Assembly (NCBI GenBank): GCA_014885115.2
Contig: WKLE02001048.1
Coordinates: 12,493 to 76,492 of the forward strand
Source of the DNA: Asterionellopsis glacialis
Lineage: Eukaryota > Bacillariophyta > Plagiogrammaphyceae > Rhaphoneidales > Asterionellopsidaceae
Length of the DNA: 64,000 nt
Direction: 5' to 3'
A program made the translations under genes and the position numbers. Under the pieces are notes generated by a model. That model saw only the letters and a program-made list of their open reading frames with translations. It had not been told where the DNA came from and searched no databases. Below are positions 20,744 to 31,792 of the stretch, one piece after another. Each line of letters begins with the position of its first letter. The first letter of the stretch is position 1.

Positions 20744-21348
20744 GGCGGTAGAGTAGGGATTCGACAAAAGTGAAAAAAGAAAGGATGTCAGTCGAGCATA
20801 ACGGTAGCTCGCAAGGAGGACATGCAGAAAAATGAAAAGTATCTTTAGAGAAGTTTCCAACACAAAATACATGTGATGCTTGGGAGTGTTCGTGCGTCAA
20901 AAATGGTTTGGCCAATCAGAACACACGAGAGACTTTAGTATCTTTTGACAAGAAGTGTGCTTGACAGGCAGTACCAAACATCTGTAATCTACAGCTGTTC
21001 GAAAGGGCTCAATAGCCCTCACCCTGTCACCGCTATCACCGTATGCACGATAATATCGAGGCGTGAAAACGTGCCAGTAATTTTACAGAAGCATCTGTGA
21101 CGATACAACTTCCTTGGGCACAGCATTACATAAGAGTGTGAATGTAGCAACGAACTGAACGAGCACAAAAAGAGTGCGTGCAGATTTAGCTGCCGCAAGA
21201 AACAAGGGAAGTAATACACAGACGAAAGAGGGACACCGGATTACAAAGACCATAATTTCAGACAAAGAAACAACCAGTTCAATTATTGTCATCTCTCATT
21301 TCCCCCCACAAATACATCGAAATAGTGATTCGACATTGTATTTTCGGT
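20744..21348. other. Divergent intergenic region between UFL1 and Mago
   Basis: This 605-bp spacer is presumed to hold both promoters. In-frame ATGs upstream of each gene (20872 minus, 21286 plus) lie inside it. I see no further gene or clear repeat. Confidence 0.4.
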
Positions 21349-21831
21349 ATGTCGATATCATCGTCTCAACTGGCGGACGTTACTCATGATGAAGATGAAT
21401 TTTACGTTAGATATTACGTTGGTCGACAGAACTATGGGCACGAGTTCATGGAATTTGAGTTGTATCCAAGTGGCAAACTGCGGTATTGCAATAACTCCAA
21501 CTATAAGCATGATAACATGATTCGGAGGGAGGTATTTGTGTCTCCTGCCGTTGTCAAAGAGACGAGACGTATCATCGTCGAGAGTGAAATCACCAAGGTC
21601 GATGACAGTAACTGGAAAGAACCGGAGAAGGACAAGGGACGAATTGAAATCGAAATAAAAATTGGGAATGAGCATATTGCTTTTACGTCTACAGAAATAG
21701 GGAGTTTGGGTGACTGTCAAAATAGCAGTGACCCCGAAGGTCTCACAATATTTTATTATCTTACACAAGACCTAAAATGCTTGATACTCTCCCTCATCAA
21801 CATGCATTTTAAGGTCAACCCAATCCCATAG
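21349..21831 (+). CDS. MAGOH: Mago nashi homologue, exon-junction-complex core subunit
   Basis: The 160-residue protein is almost wholly the Mago fold: [69 protein letters not shown] and [21 protein letters not shown]. Animal and plant Mago proteins are about 146-150 residues. The ATG at 21349 gives a short acidic leader ([17 protein letters not shown]) before the domain and is preferred over the in-frame ATG at 21286. Mago pairs with Y14 and clamps eIF4A3 on spliced mRNA about 24 nt upstream of exon junctions. This agrees with the many introns in this window. There is no intron in this gene. Confidence 0.97.
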   Translation: MSISSSQLADVTHDEDEFYVRYYVGRQNYGHEFMEFELYPSGKLRYCNNSNYKHDNMIRREVFVSPAVVKETRRIIVESEITKVDDSNWKEPEKDKGRIEIEIKIGNEHIAFTSTEIGSLGDCQNSSDPEGLTIFYYLTQDLKCLILSLINMHFKVNPIP

Positions 21832-22758
21832 ATATATATCATAGAAACGTTTTTCAATTATGCTTGGGAACTGCATCAAGTCAAACTAGAGAGATAGAAT
21901 TCATTCAAAGTCTAGATAAACATGGACAACTATATGTTGTTAAAAGTGAATGAATAGAGGCAGTTTGAACTCGGGGAAAGAAATTTAATTTATGCCTTAA
22001 AAATATTGCTTTATTCTCTACTAATTATTTTCACATTGGGAATTTTCTCCCACGAGTCTCTAATGTCTTTCTTGCTCGGTATGATGTCATCCCAGATACG
22101 CTCAGGCACATGATAGTTCTATGGAGAGTGAACATAAATTAGGAGAAAATTAATTGGATTTGCTGAAGAGGTAATCCGGTTTGTTAAAAGTCAATTAGGT
22201 TGGAGCATTGATCGCATACGGATAGAGCTTGACAAGGTCTACCATCAAGATATAGAGAAGTGAGTTCTTCTCTAGTTTTAGAATGGTAGTTTCTATTATT
22301 TTCAGTTCAGCCTCACAATGATAGTCTGGCCGTGCGCTCGATCTGTCATTCGAGTCAAGACGAACACCCCAAATTTTGACACCTCCCTCTGTTGCATCTC
22401 TGCACGAAAACGCGCGGCAACTTTCACTCAAGGCGATGTCTCGAGTCTCCGCTCCCCCCCTGCGAGTGAGTGTGCTGCTTGGTGAAACAACTGCTGGACA
22501 CGCGGGACGACACCACAAGCAAGCCACAAGCCACACAAACTAAAAAACAGGCCTGCCATTGCAGAGACACATCTCAGAACTCCACAGAGCTCAACAATAA
22601 GAACACGACAGTACATCCAGCTAAAGCTCACTAAAATTTTCTGTATTTATCTTCCTTGTAAAGATTTTGGTCAAAGGTTGTACAAGAAAAGGAAAATTAG
22701 ACCTTTCCCCCTGGAAAACCTGATTTTCTGTACAAACACTAACCTGTAAGCATTAACT
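21832..22758. other. Intergenic region, no gene recognised
   Basis: This 927-bp spacer lies between two plus-strand genes. Open frames on the minus strand (22195-22865) are short, overlap each other and look like nothing known. A C-run (22456-22461) and a CACAAGCCACAAGC-type direct repeat near 22511-22535 are the only visible structure. Confidence 0.4.
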
Positions 22759-23397
22759 ATGGAGACACTGACCAACAGTGACACTCCCACGTTGGTGACA
22801 AACTTGGAAGTAATGCATATTCTGGCGGAGCGAATTGAAAATCGAGACGCAGAACAATCAGACAAACATCAAAATTCGAAACGAAGGCAGCACCCCAAAT
22901 TGAAACATCGTGATTGGATCGAAGATGAAGTATATGCTTATTTGCAACAAACACCCAGCGCAAATTTAGACCCCAAACGTATGCCACAACTTGTAGCTAC
23001 TCTTCGTGGGAAAAAGATTCCAACCACAAATTCCCCCAAGAAGTCGGATAATGGCGAGAAAAACGGAAATAAGAACAAACCAGAAACTCCAACATCAGAT
23101 GAAAGCTTTGGATTGACCGATGCAGAAACTCTACAAATTTTGAATTTACTGCCAAGAGAACCGGTTGAAATACATTTAATGATTGAGGAACTGCATTCAA
23201 GAATGACAGACGAAAAACGTGATGAATTGCTACAAATTATTGCTTCCTATGCAGACAAATCAGAAGAGACAGCTGATGCTAATATGGAAGAAGTGGACGA
23301 GATATCCCCTTCTGAAAATGGTCATATGAACGGTCACGACGGAGAGATGGAGCTACATGAATCAAATGATACTGCTATAAAAGACGAACCATCATGA
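22759..23397 (+). CDS. RPC9: RNA polymerase III subunit RPC9 (CRCP/Rpb4-like)
   Basis: The 212-residue protein matches the RPC9/CRCP layout. It has an N-terminal LVTNLEVMHILAERI helix, a DWIEDEVYAYLQQTP segment, and an HRDC-like core FGLTDAETLQILNLLPREPVEI with EELHSRMTDEKRDELLQII. The core lies at ~118-170. The family is about 150 residues; here a Lys/Asn-rich linker (~80-115) and an acidic 40-residue tail make up the difference. RPC9 with RPC8 forms the Pol III stalk that transcribes tRNA and 5S genes. There is no intron. Confidence 0.86.
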   Translation: METLTNSDTPTLVTNLEVMHILAERIENRDAEQSDKHQNSKRRQHPKLKHRDWIEDEVYAYLQQTPSANLDPKRMPQLVATLRGKKIPTTNSPKKSDNGEKNGNKNKPETPTSDESFGLTDAETLQILNLLPREPVEIHLMIEELHSRMTDEKRDELLQIIASYADKSEETADANMEEVDEISPSENGHMNGHDGEMELHESNDTAIKDEPS

Positions 23398-23908
23398 CGA
23401 ATACAAAATATAATTACATGTTAGGTTGTGTCTGCTTGTCATGTTAAAAGTCGATCTTCTGCAACTCTTAGAGAAATAATTGATAGATTTTATGGCCTTA
23501 TTGTAGCTTTAGAGCATCAGCTAAAATAATTCAAAGGTTTTTTGCTAATGTGTAATGCTTAGCTAAGCTGGTGCTTTGTTTTATCAAAGACATCCTTGGT
23601 TGCATTTTGTCACGGGAGAGCCACTCACCACTCATCACTCATCACCTCAGCCCATGATCCATCACTCATGATGGTCAAAATTCTACAATCACCCCTTAAA
23701 TATCTATAGTACCCACTATGATCCCCCAAAATACCTTCATGATCCTCATATCTTTTGACCTTTGAAACCCTCAACTCTAGTGCGAATGAAGACAAGATCT
23801 AAAGCAAAACGGAAGCTCACGGCCAACTGACAAACCTGAATGTTCTGATCAATGTTGAGATGACGATGGGTTTTTCGTCCTCTGTCTCGCCCATAGCTAC
23901 TCACACAA
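23398..23908. other. Intergenic region with CACTCATCA-type simple sequence
   Basis: This 511-bp spacer holds a degenerate CACTCATCA tract at about 23620-23680. The tract includes a small perfect stem, CCATCA (23659-23664) with TGATGG (23669-23674). No gene is seen. Confidence 0.45.
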
Positions 23909-25552
23909 ATGCAAAAAGAACAGGGTGTCGAACTGCGTCATCACACGACTGTCGTTCTGGTTGTAGGAATAGAGGGTGTGGCAGAAGCAGGAGTATTGTG
24001 TTCGCTGCTTGGAGATGAACATGTTCTTAGGATTGTGCAGATGCCAGGTGTAGATGAAACCGTCTTTGTCGACACCAAGAACAGTGCTGGTCATCACAGA
24101 GCATGGCGTTTCCATGAACAGAAGTCAGCTTTGCCAAGTGTTAATTGGTGGAAAACTCACGTGGGGGCACCAGATTCATTGTTTTCAATTACAAATCTTG
24201 ACGATGCAATTTCGGGCAAAAACACATTCAGTGATGATGGTGCTGTAGCCGACATTATAATGATTTGCTGTGGTGCAAGCGAACAACTAAATATTTTAGT
24301 CCATTTGGCGAGATCTTTTTACAGTCTTGATAAGAATGGTGAAGTGCTTTTATCTGATACATGTCCTTTACTGATAGGTACACTTGGTCCAATTCATCTG
24401 ACTGACTGGATGGCACGGATTGCCTTCGCAATTGAAAAACCATCTACCTATCAACGAAGAAAGAGGTCCTTAGCTTTCTTCGGCTTGAGGGAACATCCCT
24501 TTGTATCTTATGTTTTGGAACCTGGATTGGGTGTCTTCTTTGCGGGGCAAGACAAAATGTTGGCTACTTGCTGTCCTTCGCTTCCTTCTATTCGAAACCA
24601 GGTGTCTGTTACCCTCGAAAGAATCTTGAAACGAAAAGTAGAATGTCTCAATACTCTCAACGCACCTTCACATTATACCGAAACTTCAGTTCAAATTGGC
24701 GATTTAGCAGACCCACATGCTTCTCTATCCTTTCTGCATTTCACGATGCATAATCCATATCCAATAGTGGATTCTTGCCTTCTTTTTACGTTGCTTGAAG
24801 ACAAGGATGTTGGATTATCTTTGGATAATTTAGAAATTGAATCCATTCATGATTTCAGAAAAGTCCACTCGTCAGGTCTTGTACTAGATGTTATCAAGGA
24901 ATTGAAATTGATCACCAAAGCGTTAGATGATGTGTTATCACCAATTGGATATTATGCCGTTTCTAAGAATGGAGGTCTATTACCAGCAATTATTGGAGAT
25001 TTCGTTTGCCAGCTGACAGGGAACGACGATATAGACAATGAACAAAGCAATGTAGAAACGACAGAAAAAACTGCTTCTGGTTTACATTTTCACTCAACAA
25101 TTCAACGCCTTGTGCAATATAGCCTTCACAACGACCCCCATCTATCTTCGATCCTATTTTCACCTTTTGGAACGAGAGATAAGTCAGGCCATTTTCTCTC
25201 ACCAGATCTCCCAGGCTTATTCGACGATGCAGTTCCTTATGGCATGTGTACTATTTTGGGTTTTGGAGAATTACTTGGATTTGATCTTAGTAAGCAACTA
25301 CCGGTATCTCTGAAGATAGTTCGCTTTCTACAGCAACGCGTGGGAAAAGAATTTGTCGAACCTTCTGGTTGCATTCGTATAATTGGTAATGCATGCCACC
25401 TTTCTGAAACATCATCGCCTCAAGCGTTTGGGATCAATACAATCGGCGATTTAAAGCGCTTTCTGCGATTACACCCAACTAGTTCTGTTGTCCAGTTAGA
25501 GGAGTTCGTACCTAGTCCCACGATAACAAGCTTAAACTTATCAAAATTATAG
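23909..25552 (+). CDS. Protein of unknown function
   Basis: A clean single-exon frame of 547 residues that I do not recognise. The N-terminus has a beta strand and turn (TTVVLVVGIEGVAEAGVLCSLLG) that could open a Rossmann-like fold. A second strand (ADIIMICCGASEQLNILVHLA) fits the same idea and loosely recalls NAD(P)-dependent dehydrogenases of the opine type. The glycine spacing is not canonical. The C-terminal half (from ~330) is mostly helical with an acidic patch. There is no signal peptide or membrane segment. Length, uninterrupted frame and sensible composition support a real gene; function is open. Confidence 0.75.
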   Translation: MQKEQGVELRHHTTVVLVVGIEGVAEAGVLCSLLGDEHVLRIVQMPGVDETVFVDTKNSAGHHRAWRFHEQKSALPSVNWWKTHVGAPDSLFSITNLDDAISGKNTFSDDGAVADIIMICCGASEQLNILVHLARSFYSLDKNGEVLLSDTCPLLIGTLGPIHLTDWMARIAFAIEKPSTYQRRKRSLAFFGLREHPFVSYVLEPGLGVFFAGQDKMLATCCPSLPSIRNQVSVTLERILKRKVECLNTLNAPSHYTETSVQIGDLADPHASLSFLHFTMHNPYPIVDSCLLFTLLEDKDVGLSLDNLEIESIHDFRKVHSSGLVLDVIKELKLITKALDDVLSPIGYYAVSKNGGLLPAIIGDFVCQLTGNDDIDNEQSNVETTEKTASGLHFHSTIQRLVQYSLHNDPHLSSILFSPFGTRDKSGHFLSPDLPGLFDDAVPYGMCTILGFGELLGFDLSKQLPVSLKIVRFLQQRVGKEFVEPSGCIRIIGNACHLSETSSPQAFGINTIGDLKRFLRLHPTSSVVQLEEFVPSPTITSLNLSKL

Positions 25553-27122
25553 AATTATTGAGTTATGATGCAATCAAGTCTGTTGGGGGATTATCGCTAT
25601 CTCAATTAGAGAAGCTTATGCGTGTGTGCGTGCGTAAGTTACAAATAATGGTAGCCATACGTTGGAGTCCTGAACAATATAGCATACTGGAAGTGTTTAG
25701 TGAAGTTCCAAAAGTAGGGTTGATATAATGTATGTGTATAATATATATGTCCGTATCATGTATTCAATTTGCCCCGTTGGCCATAACAACGTAGACGTAA
25801 TTTTCATCGAAGAACGTATCAATACAACTAGAGAAGTTACCGTGATTTTCACTAAAGTTTGTAAGAAGTGTATCAATATCAACTTGTGGGTCTTCATTGT
25901 AATCATTAGTCGTCAACCCGCGCCTTGTCAAAGTTTTTATAATTACGAAAGTGTACTCATCTGATGTTCTTGAGAGTTTTTTCCTTAGTTGGTAAAGAGA
26001 ACTTCTTGCTATTTTGTTGCTGATAACTCCCAAATGAACTGAAGGCTTCTGTCTAAAACGATAATACACTTGTTGAGGATTATTTGGTGAACGCAGTGTG
26101 TTTCTCATTTTTGGTCTGCTCTATCAACACAAACTATTTATTCAGTACGTGTAGCTGTTACTCGATGTGATATTATGTGCAAGCTGAGCGAAGTCAAGTG
26201 CTACATGGAAACGTAATCGACAAAAAAAAGAAAAATAAATAACAGAATACCGATTGGCCTTCTAATGGGAGAAAAGAGAAAAACGGTTTTGGCATCTCTA
26301 TGCATACAGCAATTATCAGGTGAAGAACATCTGTCAACTCCTACATGCAATTTTATAGTCCAATTTAATGACGTGTAGTCCTTTTTCAGGTAACGTGATG
26401 AACAGTATCCTTCGCACTGAGAAATCGGTCGTTTCATAGAAAGTTCAAGTCCAGTGCTTCAGAAAAATCGAAGACGGTCTGAAGTTTGGAATATTGCCCC
26501 ATAAACAAGATCAATCTTGGTTTGGTTAAGAGACACAGAAGTAGTCTTGTCAAGATTCAGTCCTTTAGTCTTACACGCCCATGATGTTGAAACAGAATCA
26601 TACCTGATAATGACTCGTGAAAAATACACACACGTCTCAGAATCTACGACGTGTCATAAGTAGGTTTGGAATGAATCGTTCGAAAATTGCGTTTACGAAA
26701 TTGCAAATATGAATTTGGTCTTGCGTTCAAATCTTGTATGCAAGAATCGAGTGGTGATGGAGAAATGGGAAAATTGCACGCACGTCTCAACCAACAAGAA
26801 GTATTAATAGGTGTCAAAGAAAGTTTGGGTCGTTGTGGACGAAAACATTTTTTCTCAAAACGAGGCATGCAATCTTTGGCTCTGTGCAGGAAAACAAAAT
26901 TTTCTTAACGAGGTCTAGATTTATTTAGCCATAGTAAACCTCGATTTTTTCCAGTCTTTCTTCATTCTTCATTCTTCATGTCTTCTTTTTAATTTTCGAG
27001 GGACAAGCCGACAGACAGATTCGAAGATGGCAGTAAGCCGAGACGAGTCGAGAGAGGAGAAAATTCAAAACTAAGAAAGAATCCGAAAGACACCAGCTCA
27101 GGTCTCACAAGGGTTACACACA
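25553..27122. other. Long intergenic region, gene-poor
   Basis: These 1570 bp separate two plus-strand genes. The only frame with plausible composition is on the minus strand at 25764-26108 (listed separately). A plus-strand frame at 26687-26908 lacks an ATG start and its antisense is open too. The last 120 bp before SDHAF2 hold CTTCATTCTT-type direct repeats and A/G-rich leader. Confidence 0.4.
25764..26108 (-). CDS. Possible small hypothetical protein (114 residues)
   Basis: The frame starts at an ATG (26108) and ends TGA. The product has balanced composition, no low complexity and a helix-like middle (SSLYQLRKKLSRTSDEYTFV). The C-terminal half (FSENHGNFSSCIDTFFDENY) is acidic. I recognise no family, no targeting signal and no flanking splice sites that would extend it. 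It is listed because it is the best frame in a 1.6-kb stretch; it could still be chance. Confidence 0.3.
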   Translation of the reverse strand: MRNTLRSPNNPQQVYYRFRQKPSVHLGVISNKIARSSLYQLRKKLSRTSDEYTFVIIKTLTRRGLTTNDYNEDPQVDIDTLLTNFSENHGNFSSCIDTFFDENYVYVVMANGAN

Positions 27123-27848
27123 ATGAGCCAAATGATGATGCTCAAGTCAGCGGCAAGTACCGCATCACGGTCTGTAGCCACCAGATTGTCCAAATCAACA
27201 AGTGTATTAACCCAGCGATGTTGGTACCGCGGTGATAGTGGTGAAGCCGAGCCCAAGCTTTCTGCACGTGAAGAAGAGGTACGTGTCGTTATAACACGAG
27301 AAAAATGGTGTAGAAAATGCCGTATTTATACCACTGTCCTTTTCCCTTTCGGTTTCGTTTTGCTTTTTTTCAAGAAACTAACATGTAATCATTGCAATTT
27401 GAATTGGTCATTCGGGTAGCTGCTCAAAATTGCAAAACCAAGAAGTGAAGAGATTTTTGAGAAACATATTAAACTCCCCAGTCTGCAAGATATCCCTCAA
27501 GCTTCACTTGGTGATGACACGGAACTTGACGTTCGTAAGAAGCGTTTGGTATACAGATCCAAACAACGTGGTTGGCTCGAGGTTGATTTACTTTTAGGAA
27601 CATGGGCAAGTGAGAATGTCCCTAGTCTAACGGCGGATGAATTGGATGAGTTTGAAGCCTTTGTTAATAAGGAAACGATTGATATTTACAATATTATCAC
27701 TTTGAGGATGGATTTACCAGAGAAGTTGAAAAGTCCGGAAGGCAATAGTGTTGCAGAACGCATTCAAGCATGGGCACGTGATAGTCCTCTCGGGAGAGCT
27801 GATCCCGATACATACAAGAAGGTAAAAACGGAGAATAATCTCATCTAA
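27123..27848 (+). CDS. SDHAF2: Succinate dehydrogenase assembly factor 2
   Basis: The model is join(27123..27278, 27420..27848), 194 residues. Exon 1 encodes a presequence (MSQMMMLKSAASTASRSVAT, Ser/Arg-rich, no acids) for mitochondrial import. Exon 2 carries the Sdh5 core: RKKRLVYRSKQRGWLEVDLLLGTWA, ELDEFEAFVNKETIDIYNII. The intron is GTACGT...GTAG, 141 nt. SDHAF2/Sdh5 promotes covalent FAD attachment to the SDH flavoprotein in the matrix. The core Arg-Gly-(Trp/Met)-Leu-Glu motif is intact. The human mature form is about 140 residues, so the size fits. Confidence 0.93.
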
Positions 27849-27952
27849 ACAAACAAGTAACAAAAGAGTTGTAATCTTGGAAAGGCAGCTTACGCACGGT
27901 GTCCTTGATCAATGTTTATTATTAATTCGAAGAAGTCTATATATAGCGATTT

Positions 27953-29647
27953 TTAATCCTGTTTGTCTTTTTCGGACTGACCAAGAGTTCTATATAGCTG
28001 AATGGAATATGCCAACCACACAGTAGCAAATGTAATGGCAATAAAGGCGAGATAATGCATTATTTCATCGTTTGAACCAAAAGCCATGGTGAGCAACGAA
28101 AGTACAACAGCCATTCCTGATTTTCCAACACGGTTTGCAATCAGACCGATTATTTCCTTGCCCACAAATCGACTTTCATAGTCTAGTACAACATAAAGCT
28201 AAAGAGAAAACAAACAAATGTGAGAAACAAAGGTCAAGGGCGAAAACAGTGGGATATTTTACTTTTTCGGAACTATTCGTACCATTTCATGAGCTAAACC
28301 ACGCAGTGAATACTCCATTGTTTTTAAAACAACAAGTGTTGCTGTAGTCAAATACATCGGTGAGGTAATTCGCACGCCAAGGAGAATCGTGCAAGCCAAC
28401 ATAACGGCAGGATTTAATATGAATATGTGCCGAGGATCAAAATGCTTCACTGCAAAAGGTAGTACTAAAAATTGCAAAACACCACTTGTACCATTTATGA
28501 ACGCATAGCTCTGCAGAAAGATATCATGTAAGAATCATGTAAGAGAAATAGCAATAGGTTAGGGCAACATTTTGACTTGGTAGTACGGAACTTTCACATA
28601 CGCATTGACCCAACGAATATTATGCTTACATAACCTGTCCAACCAGCACGCTTTGCGTCATCTAATATCGATAATTTCGCTTGAGCCATAAAAAGGAAAT
28701 TGACAACCGATGAAAGACAGTGATAACTTAATTCTTCAATGCATATAGCTCCAAGCATTGGAACCCTTCGGAACAAAGTTCTCGATCGTGAAAGAAATGA
28801 ACCACTATGCTTAGTACCCGAAGAGGATTTGTCACCCCCCTTACCATCACCTTCACCCTTTGGTTCAAACCCATGCTTTTCCGCTAGATGATATGCCCAA
28901 TCAGCCCACAATGCACTAATGCCAAGACAAAGCGATGCACAAAATAAGAGGCCCGTCAAACCAATACGTTCCACCAAGGGAGACACAAGACAAGCCGCAA
29001 TCGTTGAAATAATCGATCCTACACCAGCAATGGGAGCGAATCGAACAGCTGCCTCTTCACTGGATTGTATAGACCCTAGAAAGGACCAATGTTGTGTATA
29101 TAAAAGTTGTACAAATGAATTCTGAAGAACAAACATTATCAACAGTGTCCCTTTCGATATTTGATGATAAATTGTTGTGCTACCGTTACTGCTGCTTCTT
29201 TCCCCTATTTCTTCCAGAAATGTATTGATTGTAGTCAAAAGAAGACCACCCACAAATAATATTGTTGAAGACAGTATTGTACTGTATCGCAGTGCTTTAC
29301 GTGGTCCACTTGCATCTAGTATTCGAGTATATAACTGCAACGTATACAAAGAATATCAGGACTGTCACGGTGAGCAAATGAAATGGAATGATAAGTATCT
29401 TTTGAAGAAGAAGAAAAGGACCACTCACCCATAATAGTGCAAAGGCAAATGGTGCAACACACCCTGTAGCCAAGGGAAGAGCAGAAGGGCTTGCAAAACC
29501 AGTTCGTTTGGATGTAAACATGGCTAAAATCGAACTTCTTGCGAACTCATACCCAGCAAAGTGAAATGCAATGGCAAATGCCATTCCGAGGACACTCTTG
29601 ATTTTTGGAGTTACTTCCACATGTCGTATTGCTTTCCATATTGTCAT
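27953..29647 (-). CDS. TLC-family (ATP:ADP antiporter-like) membrane transporter
   Basis: The model is complement(join(27953..28198, 28283..28510, 28630..29334, 29429..29647)), 465 residues. Introns are 84, 119 and 94 nt, all phase 0. The protein is mostly hydrophobic helices (about 11-12) with a Gly/Lys/Ser-rich central loop (GEGDGKGGDKSSSG). Joining exons 3 and 4 rebuilds LKTMEYSLRGLAHEMLYVVL followed by YESRFVGKEIIG and ANRVGKSG. This resembles the C-terminal signature of bacterial and plastid nucleotide transporters (KYSL...KEM.Y...KGK...GKSG). The N-terminal half (FHFAGYEFARSSILAMFTSK) is unlike the typical start of that family, so the substrate should not be assumed. No plastid leader is visible. 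It may be a diverged MFS-like relative. Confidence 0.78.
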
Positions 29648-30111
29648 GACTTGGATTGAAATACGAATTTATTAGAAACAAACTGAATGTTTCCATCCAT
29701 TGGTTTTCTTCAAATCAGGACCACCCAGAGCAATGCAGTCAGTTACGTGACAGAAGCAGAAAAGTGTTCTGCACTTGCACTTGTTTAGATGACAAGGCGA
29801 TTGCATCTCCTATTTTTCTCTTTTTTGTAGCCCGATAGTGGAGGGAGACTTGACGGAGGGTGGACAGTTGTTTTTTCTACTCTTTGGAGAAGGTTTACGC
29901 ACATCGGTCGATGACAGACTGGATGGAAAAATAAATATGGGATCGAGCTGGCCAGTCAGCCGGGCTCACTTGTGGAGGGAGTTACGATACACCTGCTGGC
30001 CGGCCCGAAACGCATGATGCCAACACGAATGACGCTCATCTTTCGCACAAAAAGTTCTTCTTCTGGCCATTTAGCGACCGACAAGGTGTCGTCATTTTGG
30101 TAACAGTAACA
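29648..30111. other. Divergent intergenic region
   Basis: This 464-bp spacer lies between divergent start codons. It contains a locally G/C-rich patch (29950-30005) with CTGGCCAGTCAGCC and GCTGGCCGGCC words. No gene is seen. Confidence 0.4.
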
Positions 30112-30891
30112 ATGACGATGTCGTCACCTACCGAAACGGCCATTTCTGTGTCGAATGTTGCTGATGGCGGTCAGAACGAAACTACTACAGCTGATGAAAT
30201 CCCTTCTTGGTTTATGGAAAAGTATGGGTCGTGGGGAGAACGACTGAATGTAGCTGAATGGGAGAATTGTGATAATTATCGATCTAAGAATGGTTGGAAA
30301 GGACAGGATCTGGTTCATGGGAAAAATGCACCTGTACGAATTCTTGAATATCGCGTCAAATATGGCAGTGGCGAAGGAACAAACGGATTGAAATGTGGAG
30401 GAGTTGGGACTACATTACTAGGTGTCGCATTATTTACAAAGTATGCGGAATCTCATAAAGGGTATTGTCATGGTGGTTCCATGTGTAGGTAAGTGACTCA
30501 TCCAGTTTTCTCTAATAAACCTTCTAAATAAAGTCGACAAATGATACCATTCTCACGAGAGCGATAATCTGAATTTTTGGTCAATAAAAGTGTAATGGAT
30601 GATCTAATTGGATGGTGTGCGTTCCTAGTGACGGGAGAATGTCGTCCATGGACTGGGTTTACAGTACAAGTCAATACAAGTTTGAAACGACCAATCGAAG
30701 TTGGATCATATTTAATCGTGAGAGCAAAAATAGTGAAAGTCGAACGACGAAAAGTACATATAGAAGCAGAACTAGATGATCCTCGTGGAAACGAAGAAGA
30801 AGAGCTTGTCGATACTCTAGGGGAGAGTGACCTAATTCATGCAAGTGCAGAAGGATTAGTTATTATTAATCGCGGTGTTCTCCCAGAATAA
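30112..30891 (+). CDS. Hot-dog fold thioesterase (THEM4-like)
   Basis: The model is join(30112..30488, 30591..30891), 225 residues. The intron is GTAAGT...AAAG, 102 nt, splitting a Ser codon. Splicing rebuilds the hot-dog catalytic helix HGGSMCSVMDDLIGWCAF, in which the Asp-Asp pair follows the HGG loop. This is followed by beta strands (GFTVQVNTSLKRPIEVGSYL, VKVERRKVHIEAEL). Such enzymes hydrolyse acyl-CoA thioesters. The substrate is unknown, and the N-terminal ~75 residues are a non-conserved extension with no clear targeting signal. It converges tightly on NTMT1 (55 bp between stops). Confidence 0.86.
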
Positions 30892-30946
30892 ACTACAGAA
30901 CTTTCTTGACTCGCTAACTCCATTATGAACTTGAATCATTATCGTG

Positions 30947-31792
30947 TCATGTCGACGGTTTTACATCTAAAGCAATCATCGGTACTGGAAATATTTCGTC
31001 TGGAAAATTGTCTTGCATTTCTTTCGACACTACTCGTAATCCAGCTCTATCAAATATTTTCATCAAATAGTTAACACTTCTGGTAACACTGGCATCGTCA
31101 CTATCCACAACAAAGTCTTCTTCTGAACACGTATTTTCCTTTATGCATATCAATCCACCAGGTTTCAAGCCTTTGCCACATCGTTTTAGAAAGTCTACAC
31201 AATCATCATCAGTCAAATAACAAAACACCCACTGTATCCAAATAATTGTGTAATTGTCAGCCTTGGGAGTCCAATCTTGTAGTCCAAGACAATAATACCG
31301 ACACTTGGCTGCACCTGCATCACCAATATATTCAGGTGCTTCAGCTAGTAGCCGTGCTGATGATTCGACAAGGTCGCATCGTGTCACTCCCAGGGGGAGA
31401 AGCAATCCTTTTGATACTCTGCCGATGCCAGCTCCACATTCTGCTGCAGCACCAGTCGTCCAATCACGATCCTTTTCCTTTCCGAGTTTATTAATAAATT
31501 GTCGAGAACCTTCCAAGTCTAAGTCCGATATAGAAGCAAAGCCACCCAATACACCATCCAAAGATGCAGGACAATTGGACTCGTAGTAATCAGCTGCTCG
31601 TTCATACCATTCCTGTCGAGCGGTCGGTACTTTCCAACCCTGAACCTCCGCCAGTTCCTCTACAGATTCGTACTGTCTCCCTTCAGAATCTGTGCCAACC
31701 ATTTTATCACCATCGTTTAGTTTTGGAAAATCATTGATAACATCATCGGCCGAAGTATCATCCAAGGCCTCAGATTTTGCATTCGTCGTCAT
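30947..31792 (-). CDS. NTMT1: Alpha-N-terminal protein methyltransferase (NTMT1/NRMT1)
   Basis: A single exon encodes 281 residues. Diagnostic segments are GVLGGFASISDLDLEGSRQF, the SAM-binding ECGAGIGRVSKGLLLPL, YTIIWIQWVFCYLTDDD, GLICIKENTC and EEDFVVDSDDASVTRSVNYL. Family enzymes methylate the alpha-amino group of proteins that expose an X-Pro-Lys N-terminus after Met removal, including RCC1 and ribosomal proteins. The ATG at 31792 is the first in frame. The first ~55 residues are an acidic extension absent from the human protein (223 aa). Confidence 0.95.
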   Translation of the reverse strand: MTTNAKSEALDDTSADDVINDFPKLNDGDKMVGTDSEGRQYESVEELAEVQGWKVPTARQEWYERAADYYESNCPASLDGVLGGFASISDLDLEGSRQFINKLGKEKDRDWTTGAAAECGAGIGRVSKGLLLPLGVTRCDLVESSARLLAEAPEYIGDAGAAKCRYYCLGLQDWTPKADNYTIIWIQWVFCYLTDDDCVDFLKRCGKGLKPGGLICIKENTCSEEDFVVDSDDASVTRSVNYLMKIFDRAGLRVVSKEMQDNFPDEIFPVPMIALDVKPST

